DNA of 64,000 nucleotides from NCBI GenBank assembly GCA_949152475.1, contig OX424569.1, positions 32,533,950-32,597,949 on the forward strand, given 5' to 3'. A model generated the notes under the pieces. That model made no database searches. It had not been told where the DNA came from and worked only from the letters and a program-made list of their open reading frames with translations. The stretch comes from Terebella lapidaria. Lineage: Eukaryota > Annelida > Polychaeta > Terebellida > Terebellidae. The position numbers were made by a program, and so were the translations under genes. Shown here one piece after another: positions 42,439-54,275 of this stretch (its first letter is position 1; each line of letters starts with the position of its first letter).

Positions 42439-44634
42439 TAGTTTATGTGTCACTGCTGGTGGACATAATGTACAAGTATCCATGATCGATCTGGCACAAT
42501 GAAACATAAAGAACCGCGAGACTCTATTTTACAACTTTTCGAATTTTCGTTATCGCTCCTTGCTCCAAATTACCTACTCGAAAAAATGACAGTAACTTTC
42601 CATAAAAATATTATAGTACAACCTTTTTTCTCGAGAATTAGACTTTACATTAGGCCTATTGACTTGCCGTCCAGTCCTTCCTTCGCATGATATAGACATA
42701 TTTGCGATAAAACTCAGTTCGGCATCCCAGTGAGAATGGAAAGGATATGTACCCTGTGTGATCTGAATGAAATTGGTGATGAATATCATTATATTCGTAC
42801 TTGTACTTTCAAACTGTTGTGCCATTATCATTAGACCATTCATCATTTCCTATGTTGAAATGTTGTAAAAACATAATGTATCGGTCGGCCTCTTGTCATC
42901 CATCCCAATGAATTAGTTCCGATAATTTGAAACATCTTAACATAATGTACACTATAATTGGACTTGTTCTAACCTGGTAACATATGTTTTTCGTCCACAG
43001 TTCCGTGAAACTAAAAAGAATTCTGGCTTAACTGGACACATTACATATCATAACACACCTTTTGGCTTGTGATAAGGTACTTGAGTACTTGTCATACATC
43101 TATTCCATGTTTTTGTCGATTTCCTAATCGTTTTTTCTTAGATTGTTGGGCAGTTGTATGCTCATTCCATCAAGGGGTACTCTAGAAACAACTATATTTC
43201 ACACACTGTCTGCCCCTAGTGACGCTTGTGTGTCCGTGGATGAACTATTTGGTTAGGCTCTGTTTCTGTTAAAAATGTTGTATTTTACATTTTTTGTTGG
43301 AATCACCAAAATCTAGCTGTATTCGTGTTAATATGTTGCTGGTGGACGTTGCTGGTGGACGTCACTGCTGGTGGACGTTAAATCTGTCTCCGAGGATACC
43401 ATCCACTCAGTAGCCTTCTGGCTTGTGATTAGGTACTTATGTACTTGTCATATATCTATTCCACGAGGTTTCACGGGCTATTCCACGCGGATTTCTAAAA
43501 TATTTTTCAGAGGTTGTTGGGGAGTTGTATACTAATTCCATCAGGTGTAAATTAGATTACCAAAGCCATGAGAATAAACATGGCTTTTGTGATTTAATTC
43601 ACGAGTATAATAATAAAACTCACATTTCATGTTTGAGCAATTTTATTCGGGTTGAAAATAACGATTTTTTTTTCAGAGAAACGGACAGTCTGTAATTTTT
43701 TGGACATAAAATATCGGCAGATAAAAGCCACCGTACACTCATCGTATATGTTGTATTCGTGTGGTAATCTGATGGGCTTCCAGGGATTGATGTTCTTCGG
43801 TTGCGTGTGAATCTCATCTTCGCTGATAATCAGCTGATAATGAGGTGTTTCAAGCAATGACATTGCCAAGGTACATTTGTATATATCGCAGCACTATGAG
43901 AAATATGATTACTTTTAGAAGGCATAATTGAATATCCGACCTGATAAACCACACCATTTTATATTAGTAACTGCCCGAGTCATACCATGGGTATAATAGA
44001 CACTGAAGGCGGAGCCCTAGCCAGTGTAAGAAATATGATTACTTATAATAGTAGACCTAATTGAGTAACCGGCCAAAATAATTGAGGAAAACGACACCCA
44101 CTTTATATCAGAATAATGTCCATTATTATCAGTAACGAGGGTGTTACCTATGGGATATTGCTCATTTGGTCAAGCGACAAAACACTGTATTTGAGATCAG
44201 ACAAATAGTGCCGGGCCGACAATGAGAAAGTGGCGGGCCGACAACCGTTGTTAGCTCACCACTTTAATCACGTGACTTTGTTTACTTTTTTTCTAGCAAA
44301 CGGCGAATGCATGACACAAAATATTGTTCTAAAGAAGAATATTTCGCTACGTTTTATGTTGAATTGTATGTTATATTCCAACAAACATGTCTCATGCTAC
44401 GGAAGAATCTTTCGAATCGCGTCTGGACGAAGCGGCGATGGACGCACTGGAACAAATAGCCAAACCAGCGGCAACGGTCAAGACAACTATTCAGGCATGA
44501 ACGAGTAGTGTGACTGGAAGACAATAGAACTGAATGACCAAGCGCGAGTCTCTGGCCCAGTCATTTCTATTCGATACAATTTCATTCCGATGAGCATTTA
44601 CTGTTTTGACGACATTACAACTGATAATAATAGT
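42439..44634. other. Unit B flank, no gene
   Basis: AT-rich and non-coding. It aligns with unit C at about 55720-58330 (for example AACCGCGAGACTCTATTT at 42510 and 55754, and GGTTTCCAGGGATTGATG-type sequence at 43777 and 57881). Predicted ORFs here are short and not shared. Confidence 0.6.
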
Positions 44635-44810
44635 AATAACATTATGTTGTCGGTCGTCATAGAGTTTTGAAGTCCCTTCTTTGGTGGTTGTCGGCCCGCC
44701 ATATCATTGACAGCCCTCGCCAAGGCTCGGGCCTGCAAGGATATGTAGGGCTGGCAACCACCAAAGGCGGGCCTCCAAAACTTTATGACGCCCTCCAAAA
44801 TAACGTTATT
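44635..44810. repeat. Fold-back element related to 40399-40558
   Basis: Arms of about 56 bp (AATAACATTATGTTGTCGGT ... ACGCCCTCCAAAATAACGTT) pair imperfectly around a centre with GCCAAGGCTCGGGC, the same core as at 40399-40558. This makes a two-member family here. Confidence 0.7.
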
Positions 44811-45896
44811 GTTATATTGAGGGTGTGTAGCAGTTCACAGTTCCGATATTCATGCGGCTCCTACCATGTAAACAAATGTCCGTGCTCATGTATGTTTGTA
44901 TAACAAGAAGAACCATACAAAAATTAGCCATAGGCCAAGCTTGACGAAATAATTTACACATCTGTTTACATATAAAGCATTCACACAAAATTCACACATT
45001 TACGACATCTCCTGAGCAACATCCAGCATTGCTAACTGACCCATTTAAAACATCTCTTACTCAATGTGTGTATCAACATAATATATACTACCAGTTCCCA
45101 CAGCACAAAATTTTGATAATGCCAATAACAGAGCAATAATAAAAAAGCCTAAAATAAAACACTGTCAAAAATATCTATCATTACTCTTACAAATGCGTCA
45201 CTCGTCATGACTACGTCACTGTTGCCACTGTATTGCTCATCGACGACTGCCATTTCTCCCGGTGGGTCCTGCCTGGGGCCGTCATGCATCACTGGATGCG
45301 CCTTTTCGGCTGTACACTGGTCACTTATCTCCTGATGCGTTGACCGATCGAGCTATGCATACAACGGGTGATTTCGACGGTTTTTTTGCTGTGCTTTTCA
45401 CCTCGCAAGTTTTGCACGAAATTGGAACGTTTTGCGCCTTCTGGATGAATGAGCCTAATGCCGCTCCATTGTGTCCCATGTTCGCATAGATATAACAATT
45501 CGATCTTGTTGTTATCATTTTATATATCTTCATCACATCATCACCGAAGAAGACACTCACTATCAAGCGTTGACTATTTCCAGAAAATATTGTATGACCA
45601 TATGGGAAATATATGGTTTTGTTGTCCCAAGGATCATGAATATCACCCGATATTGCTGAGGGGAATATTCCAGACCCGAGGGACACCTAAACTTTATATT
45701 CCCCGTTTGGTGATACAATATTATCATCATCATTCATTTTGTGACGACATTCGGGAAATATGCATTCTCTATCTCGCGTTTGATTGACACGCGTGACTGA
45801 AGTAATTTGGGAGAAAATTCTATTCCCTGTGAAATAAGTACTTTTGTTCAATAACATTGTAAGAGTCGAAATCTTTTCAATGGACAATAAGTATAG

Positions 45897-45989
45897 GATA
45901 ATGCACAAGGACGAGGGTCTCTCGCCAATAGTGATCGAGTGCCCGAAGGGCACGAGGCCACTATTGGTGAGAGACCCGCGTGCATTATC
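45897..45989. repeat. Inverted repeat with GC loop, insertion in unit B
   Basis: GATAATGCAC...GGGTCTCTC and its inverse enclose the loop CGAGTGCCCGAAGGGCACGAG (a nested palindrome). In unit C the flanks are joined directly (GACAATAATCCAC near 62860), so about 200 bp (45889-46090) were inserted in B, with a possible TAA duplication. Confidence 0.75.
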
Positions 45990-46090
45990 TGACTTAGTGC
46001 AGGGGTTCATATTTGCTAAAATAGTAACCTGGTGGTCACTCTGTTCAATAGTAACCTGTAAACAACAAAGGAAACGGCCCCAACCATGCA

Positions 46091-49000
46091 CTAATCCACT
46101 ATATTGGCCGACCCTGTATCATTAAAATATATACGGAGTAACACATGCAAACAAAATTGCTTGACCAAATTGCGGCCCATAACAACAAGAACGAATCTGG
46201 CAAAAGAGATAGTAATTAACATAATTTATGGTAGATAAATATGTTGCAAATAAACAGTGTAAATAGGTGCAAATTGAATTGATGTAGATAAAAATATTAA
46301 CAACTGTAAATTGAATGGCATAATCGTAGATTGCAATAACATACAATACATACTTCATAGCACAGTATTGAAAAACTAGAAGAACAAGTGTATGTGTTAA
46401 TATTAATTTAAAAGTTTATGAAAAAATTTAAGTTTATAAAAGAGCGTGGATTTTGTTTTGACGTATGTTTACACAGATGCTCTTTAAAGTGATATTGGCA
46501 GAAAGTTATGGATTTTGCCATATCTTTCTGATTGAATGAAGAAGACATAAAAGTTATATATCTGCACTTGTATGCCCAAACAGATGCCCTTTTCTAATTG
46601 ATTTCGTTGCGAGTTTCTGGTGGATATAGTTTGAGTTTGTTTACATTACCGCCATTCTCGGTGCTTTGTATCCCTTAATGCAATGCGAGTGCAGCTTACT
46701 CGTATATGTTAGAGCCAGTCGAGCGTGAAATAGGTTAAGTCAGAGGTAACTCTGAGTGGCGCACTAAACAAAAGAAAAGCGGCTGCTAGTACTGTCATAT
46801 GCTTGATTTATCCATCTGATCAAGCATAGTTTGTTTTGTAACCTATTTTTTCTGATACCACAGGCATACATGTAATTGATTTGGAAAAACATAGTTTTTA
46901 TGCCAATATTTAACACATACTTTTTACAAATTGACTTGGGACTATTTGTACGGATCTGAGCAGGTAGACTGCTCCACAATTCGAAACCAGAAATGAAGAA
47001 TAATTTTAGGCTGAAAGATATCACTGCTGAGATAACTAGGGCTATTGGTCGGATCTGGTGTTATTTACATATTAGATAGTTTTGGGCTCATGGGTTGATA
47101 TTTTTTCAGACATGATTATGTTTTAGTTGATTGACTATAAGTTCCGCTGGTAGCATATTGACCTGTCTAAATTCTTTGGGACCAATATTGGACTTTGGGT
47201 TCTTGGATAAGCATAGAAGAAGTAGCAGATGATTCTGTTCTGCGTTACCAGTAACCTCTTTGAGAGAGCTTGGTTAAGCCAGAATACTTCGATGAATAAG
47301 CAAAGTGGCATTGAATAAGTGCTGACATTTCAGTTTCTGTACATACAATTCTGGCCTGTCTATACAGAAACTTCGATTTATCATTTGATTTACTGATCAC
47401 CTCATCACCAGTCAAATCTCTGGACAATGATTGGTCAAGTTCCAACTGTTTGGATTGTTTGATCCAAAACCAGATTGGTACTCGTATAAGAGTTTATGGG
47501 TACTCAATCTATTTATTCATTCACTAAGTTCTCAAAGATTTTTTTGAGAAGATGCTCAGAATAGAGATAGGTCTGTAGTTACCAGCTCCAATCTTGAAAT
47601 TGTTTTGTAGATGAGTGCAATCTCAGCAGACTTCAGATCTTCGGGGAATGGGCTGCTGGTTTAGTGGAGTAGTTCTGTACTCAGCAACTTCTTTACTGAA
47701 ACGTGCAGGGGCCTGGTTACCTTATGGTTGCCAGACCTGTTGCCTTCTTCGAATTTAGTGATTCTAGGATAGTCCATATTATTACTTCAGACACCCCTTA
47801 AAAAAAGAAAACGTCTTTTTAAACATCGAACTTACTAAAACACTGTTTGAGATGGTCAAATCAGTACGTACCGGGTTGAATTGGTAATCAGTGTAACCAT
47901 GGTAACTGGCAGATGTGGAGCCATAGTTAAAAAATATCGAATTTATTGTTATCATAAATCTGGAGTGCTTTGTTCTGGGATCTGGTGTGATGGTGTTAAA
48001 TGTTTGATAATGTTTTTTTGGGATGTTGCAGTATGAATTCGTCCTTGGCTGTTCTCTTTTTGTATTTGACTTTCTTTCTTGTGTGCATGTATGTATGGAA
48101 AAAGTTAATTAGTAGTGCGTTATCTTGAATTTGGTGAAGATTATGTCTCTGCAACAGCTCTCCTCGTTCGGATCTGTTTCGAGATACATCAGCATTGAGA
48201 CATAATATAGTAATAACAATTATTATTATTTGTAATATAATTGTGATTTCCTTCAGAGATTGCGCTTCATGATGTTTCCGTTCATGAGTGTCCTTCTGAG
48301 TGAAATAGACATATTAATTTGAGAGTGTCTGCTAGTGTAGGGGAAACTAAATGTGATAAACAGTTTAGATATCTACAGTATGCACGCTATGTATCCGTGG
48401 ATGACCTTCAACAGTAGCTGTGTGATGCTGCTGTCGTGCTGACATCACATGGTAAACCGTAAACTGCTGTATCGTTTTTGTGTGTCTGCGAAGAACTGTC
48501 TGATCGAGTTGAAATTTATGGAACTCTACTTGGCTCGCTCCTCCTTGATTTTGGTCGAAATCAGATAAAAAATTGTTGCCATGGGAACAGAAATGTGAAA
48601 TGCACATAAATGGCCATTAAAGTCTAATCTTGTATCAAAATTATTCTTTTTCTAACTACTTTTGTATTTATCTTTGGTCAATTACAGATCTTCGGGTTGA
48701 TGGTGGATGCTCATACAAACAGAACTCCCCAAATATCGTCAGAAGTAAAACATCCGGGTGGGGGGTGGGGGTGCACAATTTTGCAACTTAGTCTTGCTCA
48801 GTTGGTCAGAAGCCTAGATGTTTAGTTCTTCGGCGCACTCACGCTCCGGCTGTCGTGGTTATTCGGTTGAATTCGGCTCTCCGGCTGCAGGGGTGTTTGG
48901 GGTGACTTTGGTGCACCGGCTGCAGGCTATCTCGGGCAACTCCGATTATCTAGATGCAGGAGTGTTTGGGGCAAGGGTTTGCAATCTGTGATTGTCTAAT

Positions 49001-49180
49001 TGGGCTCGGAACACCGATCAGGGTTCGAGTGAGCTTGTGTTCCTGACATCCAACACTAGGAAAACCCTCATTAATGATCATTTTGGCATAACAGTTCCAA
49101 CCTGATAGGTTTCCTGAGATGCTTACATCCAGCCCTATCTTGTTTTTGCCGGCACAATTCGCTTCCGTTTATACCGACAC
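46091..49180. other. Unit B end and spacer, no gene
   Basis: 46100-47700 aligns with 62870-64000; unit C lacks 46490-46915. From about 47700 to 49000 I find no partner or gene. A C/G-rich patch (48830-48970) with CCGGCTGCAGG repeats is unexplained. The upstream flank of GPCR copy C starts near 49000. Confidence 0.5.
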
Positions 49181-49184
49181 AACC

Positions 49185-49193
49185 CTATATAAG
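49185..49193 (+). promoter_or_regulatory. TATA box of GPCR copy C
   Basis: CTATATAAG followed by CAACGAGCACAG, 59 bp before the ATG at 49252. Same position and context as in copies A and B. Confidence 0.6.
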
Positions 49194-49251
49194 CAACGAG
49201 CACAGTAGTACATTGTCAGTCCTCACATGTTAATGCACACTGGCGGAGGGA

Positions 49252-50064
49252 ATGATGGATTCTGTCATAATTTTGGGAGCAATGAATTGCGTGATTGCCT
49301 TTTTAGTCGTGATAAACAATGCGTTGGCGATATTAAGTTTTCGCCTAGCAAGGAACAGGAAGACATCAACTTATTATATCCTGATTCAGAACTGTGCTGC
49401 AGGATGTATCAATGGTCTGGCTACTTTAGTTACTGGCTTCTACCAGGCATTTTCGATGCAAAACTTGACGCTTTGCATGATACGTTCATGGATGCTCCGA
49501 TTATCTACGGGAATATATGTTTATCACTTAGCGATGCTAAATTTGGATCTCTACTTATCACTGAAGCAGATGACGCTTGGACCCACTTTGTCAATGAAGA
49601 CAGTTGTGATTGCTTCAGTTGCTGGTAACCTGTTCTGGACCTTGTTGAGTGCAGTAATATTCGGTGTGTCAGAACCGAACACTCTGCGGTACTCTTTGGT
49701 ACTCTGTCCTCGACCCACATGGATCAATGCAGGTTTTCTTGGGCTCTACCTCGTCACGTTGATTGCCGCATTGACTTTCCATGCGTTGTCTATAAAGAAT
49801 GCTGATCCAGCTGGACATGTACAGAGAAGGAGGAAACTAAAGAAAATGAAAATTGTTCTCACAGTTTACAGTGTTTCTTGGTTCATGGCACTGGGGTTCC
49901 AAACCTTGTTTGCATTCTGTGAACCCTGTAAGACAGAACATGTGGGGGTAGCCCTGCATTCATCGTTCACGATTGTATTTCATGCACCACAGCTCTTCAT
50001 ACCTATTGTTCTCATCACTGCAAATGATGGAGTTCAAGAAGTTTATAAGAAAATATGTCCCTGA
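49252..50064 (+). CDS. GPCR-like seven-transmembrane protein, copy C
   Basis: 270 residues in one exon, starting with MMDS like the other copies. Seven hydrophobic segments are in the same order as copy B. It keeps helix 1 Asn, LDLY at the DRY position, Trp of helix 4, SWF in helix 6 and the Pro of helix 7. A 13-residue gap in the third cytoplasmic loop distinguishes it from copy B. It ends with a TGA at 50062 where copies A and B have TGG in the sequence that encodes the cytoplasmic tail, so the last 25 or so residues with the CC palmitoylation-type pair are lost. The helices are complete, so it could be made, but decay is equally likely. Family: rhodopsin-like GPCR by layout; no ligand can be proposed. 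Confidence 0.6.
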   Translation: MMDSVIILGAMNCVIAFLVVINNALAILSFRLARNRKTSTYYILIQNCAAGCINGLATLVTGFYQAFSMQNLTLCMIRSWMLRLSTGIYVYHLAMLNLDLYLSLKQMTLGPTLSMKTVVIASVAGNLFWTLLSAVIFGVSEPNTLRYSLVLCPRPTWINAGFLGLYLVTLIAALTFHALSIKNADPAGHVQRRRKLKKMKIVLTVYSVSWFMALGFQTLFAFCEPCKTEHVGVALHSSFTIVFHAPQLFIPIVLITANDGVQEVYKKICP

Positions 50065-51517
50065 AAATGTTGTTTGTGTCCTGAAAACAGAGTGATCCCC
50101 TCCGACAATGGAAGAGGGTCATCAGTGCTAATATTTAGCTTCAGTTAGCTCTTATAAAATTGTACAAACGATGGACTCCAAGAGGTTCAGAAAAGGTTAT
50201 CTCTAGAAATGTTATGTGCGTCGCGAGAACCAAGTGGTTCCCTCCGACATTTACTGGATTGGATTGGTGTCCCAGGACCAATATTTAGTTAGCTTTTATA
50301 GAATTGTGCACAATACTACAGAGGCCAAAAATGTGAGAATATAACAGCACGTATGTACAATTAGTTTGCCAAGGAAAAAACCACACATGTTCACCACACA
50401 TCCTGAACATTTCAAACTACCCGACTGCTTCCTGCGTATATGCTGCTGTGAATGGAAGTTTTTGTAAGACCAGCGCCTTTTTTGTAGTAAGAAAATTTCT
50501 GACTTAATTAGATCCAAGAAAGTACAAAATTACCAGTCTCAAATCCCCTCCTGCGGAGCCCTTGGATCACCAATCTAACTGGTTATACTGATTACATCGG
50601 ATTATATCGGATTGCCTTAATCTATCGAACAAAAGGCACATCACCAAAACATAACGATTGAGGCTATAGATAAGGACGACAGCTGAATGTTACCAGATAT
50701 TGGTCTTATAATCTCAACCGTTGTCCAGTATACGTTAATGAGTTGTCGCAGAAGCCAGAATTCAGGTTGAGAAATAATGCAAGCTCAATATCATGTGGAA
50801 TTGCAGTAAATATCGAAACAAGTACATCCATCAATGTCAGATACTATACAATGCTGAGAATTGAACGGTAGAAGATCCTGTCTGTAAACTTTGTAAATGT
50901 AATAGAGACTTTCATTTAACAGAGTGGACGTTCATTCTCAATTTGTTATAATAAAGTCAATTAATGGCCGATTTTGATACATGTAATATTTATTCAAAAT
51001 GGTGTTTGCTTGTTAATCACAGAAATTAATGAGAGAAAATTCAATTACTTGGATAGAACTATGTACAGGTATTTCGAATAATTTTTGTGATTGTTAAGGT
51101 TAAAATCAGCGATTCGTAAGGGTTATACCGGACTGCCATAGTCTATTGAACGAAAGAAACTTAGCCTATTTGGAATTAACAGTTCTAAGTCGATGACAGC
51201 TGAAAGTGACTAGATGTTCTCTAAACCTATATGGTTTACCAGTATACGATATGAGTTGTAGCAAAAGGCAGAACTCAGTTTGAAAGATGATTGCAAGCTC
51301 AATATCGTGTTTTGTTGCAGTAACTGTCAAAGCACGTACACCCATAAATGTCGGATGTTTACAAGGATATTTGATAATTGAACGGTACAAGATCCTATCT
51401 GTAATAGAAAGTTCTATTTAACATAGTTGAATTTCATTTTATTTTGTTGTGATAAATACTGTTGTTGGGATAAATACTTGTAAAGATCGTTATAGTGCAC
51501 CCCGACTGGTTATAGTG
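50065..51517. other. Downstream flank of GPCR copy C, no gene
   Basis: Matches the downstream flanks of copies A and B. It includes the GTCGATGACAGCTGAAAGT stretch (51190) also seen at 24050. No coding region is supported. Confidence 0.6.
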
Positions 51518-51975
51518 TAAGCGGCGCAGCGGTGAAGTGGTTTTGTCCGGGCATGAGGTGGGCTTTGCTCGGGCAACACTGCTGATGCTGGGTGAAGATC
51601 AATTACTCTTTCTGTTGCAGCATCATATTTTGGTGGTCAGTGTATATAATAAAACAAGGTATATGTCTCATAATTTTGGTGACGAGAAGGATGTTTTGAA
51701 AGCAAATCTACAATGAAATGGACAAAGTATGTATTCCCTCATAAAATAACCGATATGAATTGCGTAATCACTTAGAACAGTTCGCAGGTTCTTGACTATC
51801 AAAGCTTATGATATTCCGGATTATTTGGAGGCGATAGCTGAACTTGTGAATGAGTAGTATGTGCCCCAAAACAATGCGTGTTGTACATACCATCCGTATG
51901 ACCGAGCAAAACCCAGCATCAGCAATGTTGCCCGAGCAAAACCCATGACCTGCCCGAGCAAAACCCACCGCTTAC
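51518..51975. mobile_element. 458-bp inverted-repeat element, unit C copy
   Basis: Counterpart of 24377-24834 with the same ends and position. Shared by both units, so older than the duplication. Confidence 0.7.
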
Positions 51976-53289
51976 AGGGGATGTAGTGGCCGATTTTGAC
52001 AGCTGGAATATTTATTTAAATTGGTGTTTGTTTGTGAATCACAGAAATTAAGGATAGACAACTTTCAATTATCTGGATGGAACTCTGTTTAGTTTGAATA
52101 ATCGTTGTGCTTGCTTCACTCACTTGTTGTTTTCCTTGTGTGGATGTTAAATAAGTGGTAGTGTTTTACCGTATTTCCTCGCGTGATCAATGGTGACTAA
52201 TTAATTCATGAAGGCTGAATACATCATTGGAAATGTGTTTGATTAATGATCTTTCATGTTGTGGGGTATATGTGCTCGGGAGAAAAAAAAAACAAATAAA
52301 CACGATTATAAGTAATATATGTTGTGTGATTATCTCTGTTGAAAAGATGTACTCTTGGGTTCGAAATTAGAATCGTGAGATCACGATGAATTCTTGGTCT
52401 CAAACTTGTTCAAATCGTACGAGAACCCAACAAAATGTTGATACCCGAGGTGTTTACCATACCATTTCTTTTATTATATCGATTTAGTATACTACCAAGT
52501 AGGCATTCCTGTTATGTTGGTGTAACATAGACATTTCCAAAAGTCAAATTTTGCTATATGTTGCAGTTGGAAAAATTATGTCATTCTTTTAAATTTTATA
52601 TATCAAGCAGCATAAAGACTACAGTGTATGTGTGTAATTGTATTGTTCATGATTGATTTACAGAGTTAAATCAGTTGAGCACTCCATATAGAACCCGACA
52701 TTTTTCACGAATCTCAATATTTTACTTTACATGTCTGAAGAATTATCCAGCAAACTGGAGAGTTGGTTACCACTATGGAGAACATTTATCCAAGTCGTGT
52801 TATTACATGTGGATGTTATAGGCATCTAAGAGGCATATATCCAAAAGATTCGTCTGGTTGTGCCTAGGTCATTTCAGCCATTGTCAAGTTTAGTCTCACC
52901 AGATGGTTAGCACTCGTGTTCATTTAAATGCAAACCAGCAACTTATCTATTTATTGCACATTATAAACATCAATACAGAAAACATAAGTTCCATTTATGG
53001 CGTTATGATGGTTCTCTTTTACACTAGATGGAATTAGTAAGCAAGTGCATAGCAACGTATTAGAACAATTAAATAAACCGGGGGAGACACGAACTCATAC
53101 AAAAAGTATCCAATCAGAAGCCAGAAGGCTAGTTTATTCTATGGTATCCCAGTGGCAGATTCAACGTCCACCAACACGGATCGTGGCATAAATGTAAAAA
53201 TCTACATATTACCACCGACCCAACCAGATATTGATGATGACAATAACAAAGTACAACATTTTGTATTAAAACAAAACGTACTGCTTTAA

Positions 53290-53528
53290 TAGACGTGGAA
53301 TCAATACCCAGTATTAAGTATTCCGAGCAAACAAAACAGGGTCCGTTATCCAATCTCATAGTCCGGGGACAGAAAGTCATATCAGGCATACGAAGTGAGA
53401 GAAAACAAAAATGACAGGGAAACTCATGAACCCCAGTAAATGGCCATTAGGAGGTGAAATCAGGTGTTCCGGAAAGAGTGAGCATTTCCTCCCCCACTAG
53501 TGGCACCCGTCACTAGTGGGGATTAAGA
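53290..53528 (+). mobile_element. Repeat X, copy 1 (239 bp)
   Basis: Starts TAGACGTGGAATCAATACCC. It is flanked by TTTAA (53285-53289, 53529-53533); unit B has TTCAA with no insert at 26147. Further copies of its left 100 bp lie at 58643-58742 and, inverted, at 60476-61284. It ends near a short palindrome CCCCACTAGTGGCACCCG. No ORF. Confidence 0.7.
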
Positions 53529-54275
53529 TTTAAGATTCACGTTATATGTTGAAATATACTACTAAGCAAAACAGAATGATTTTCAAGCAAACTCGCGAAT
53601 ATTTCAGCTCCATCATGATTAAATCCGAACTCGAAGACAGATGAACTATTGAAACAAGACTGAATAAGTCAAACGGTAAAAAAATTCCCAAAAACCACTG
53701 CTCCACTCGTCACCATTTTGATCTTTAATTGCATGGTTTTATCGATTTAAAATGTATTGTACCATGTCTTCTCGTTTAATTATTAGCTACGAATTACTCC
53801 ACTAAGGTCGAATAAATCATCAGAAAGTATTTCATTAATTATCTTGTATGTACTGATGTATTTTGGCCAGTAATATACACAAATAAACATGATTTATGCG
53901 CTCAATTTCTGTGCTCAATTTCTGTGTTTCTGGTAAATAACCTGTCTCAAAACTTATCCACCCTACTCTCCACATAAAATTGTCTAAACGGCCTTCCATC
54001 AGTTGTGGAGATGTTTCCACTGGCGTGATGTCTTGACATCATGCAAATAATGGATCTTTCCACGGAGGCCTCTCGGAGACTATGAATATTCGGCAATTGT
54101 CGGGTCATTCCGTCAATTCAAACTAACCACTGAAGGCTGCTCGCTCGCACGTGCGTGTCATGGCAACCTAAAACCACGTTCGTGAAACTCCGTGGCTTAT
54201 GACCAACCTATGAACCCCTACCACCGTAAGGATTATAAGCATGCATGTTACTAGTAGAAAGTAGACTTACACAAT

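Larger units (their letters stand above)
21880..48000. other. Segmental duplication unit B
   Basis: From about 22060 this block aligns with 49000-64000: GPCR copies 22497/49252; 23940-26780 with 51100-54180; 40960-44100 with 54276-58150; 44900-47900 with 58330-64000. Identity by eye is about 83% across the GPCR and nearer 95% from 24000 to 26780. Unit B carries element 2, a 1.7-kb repeat (39258-40960) and several small insertions that C lacks, and the reverse also holds. Confidence 0.85.

Noticed and set aside
43627..43869. Short minus-strand ORFs at 43.6-43.9 kb
   Set aside because: The aligned unit C segment (about 57780-57960) has small gaps that break these frames, so they are not conserved coding sequence.
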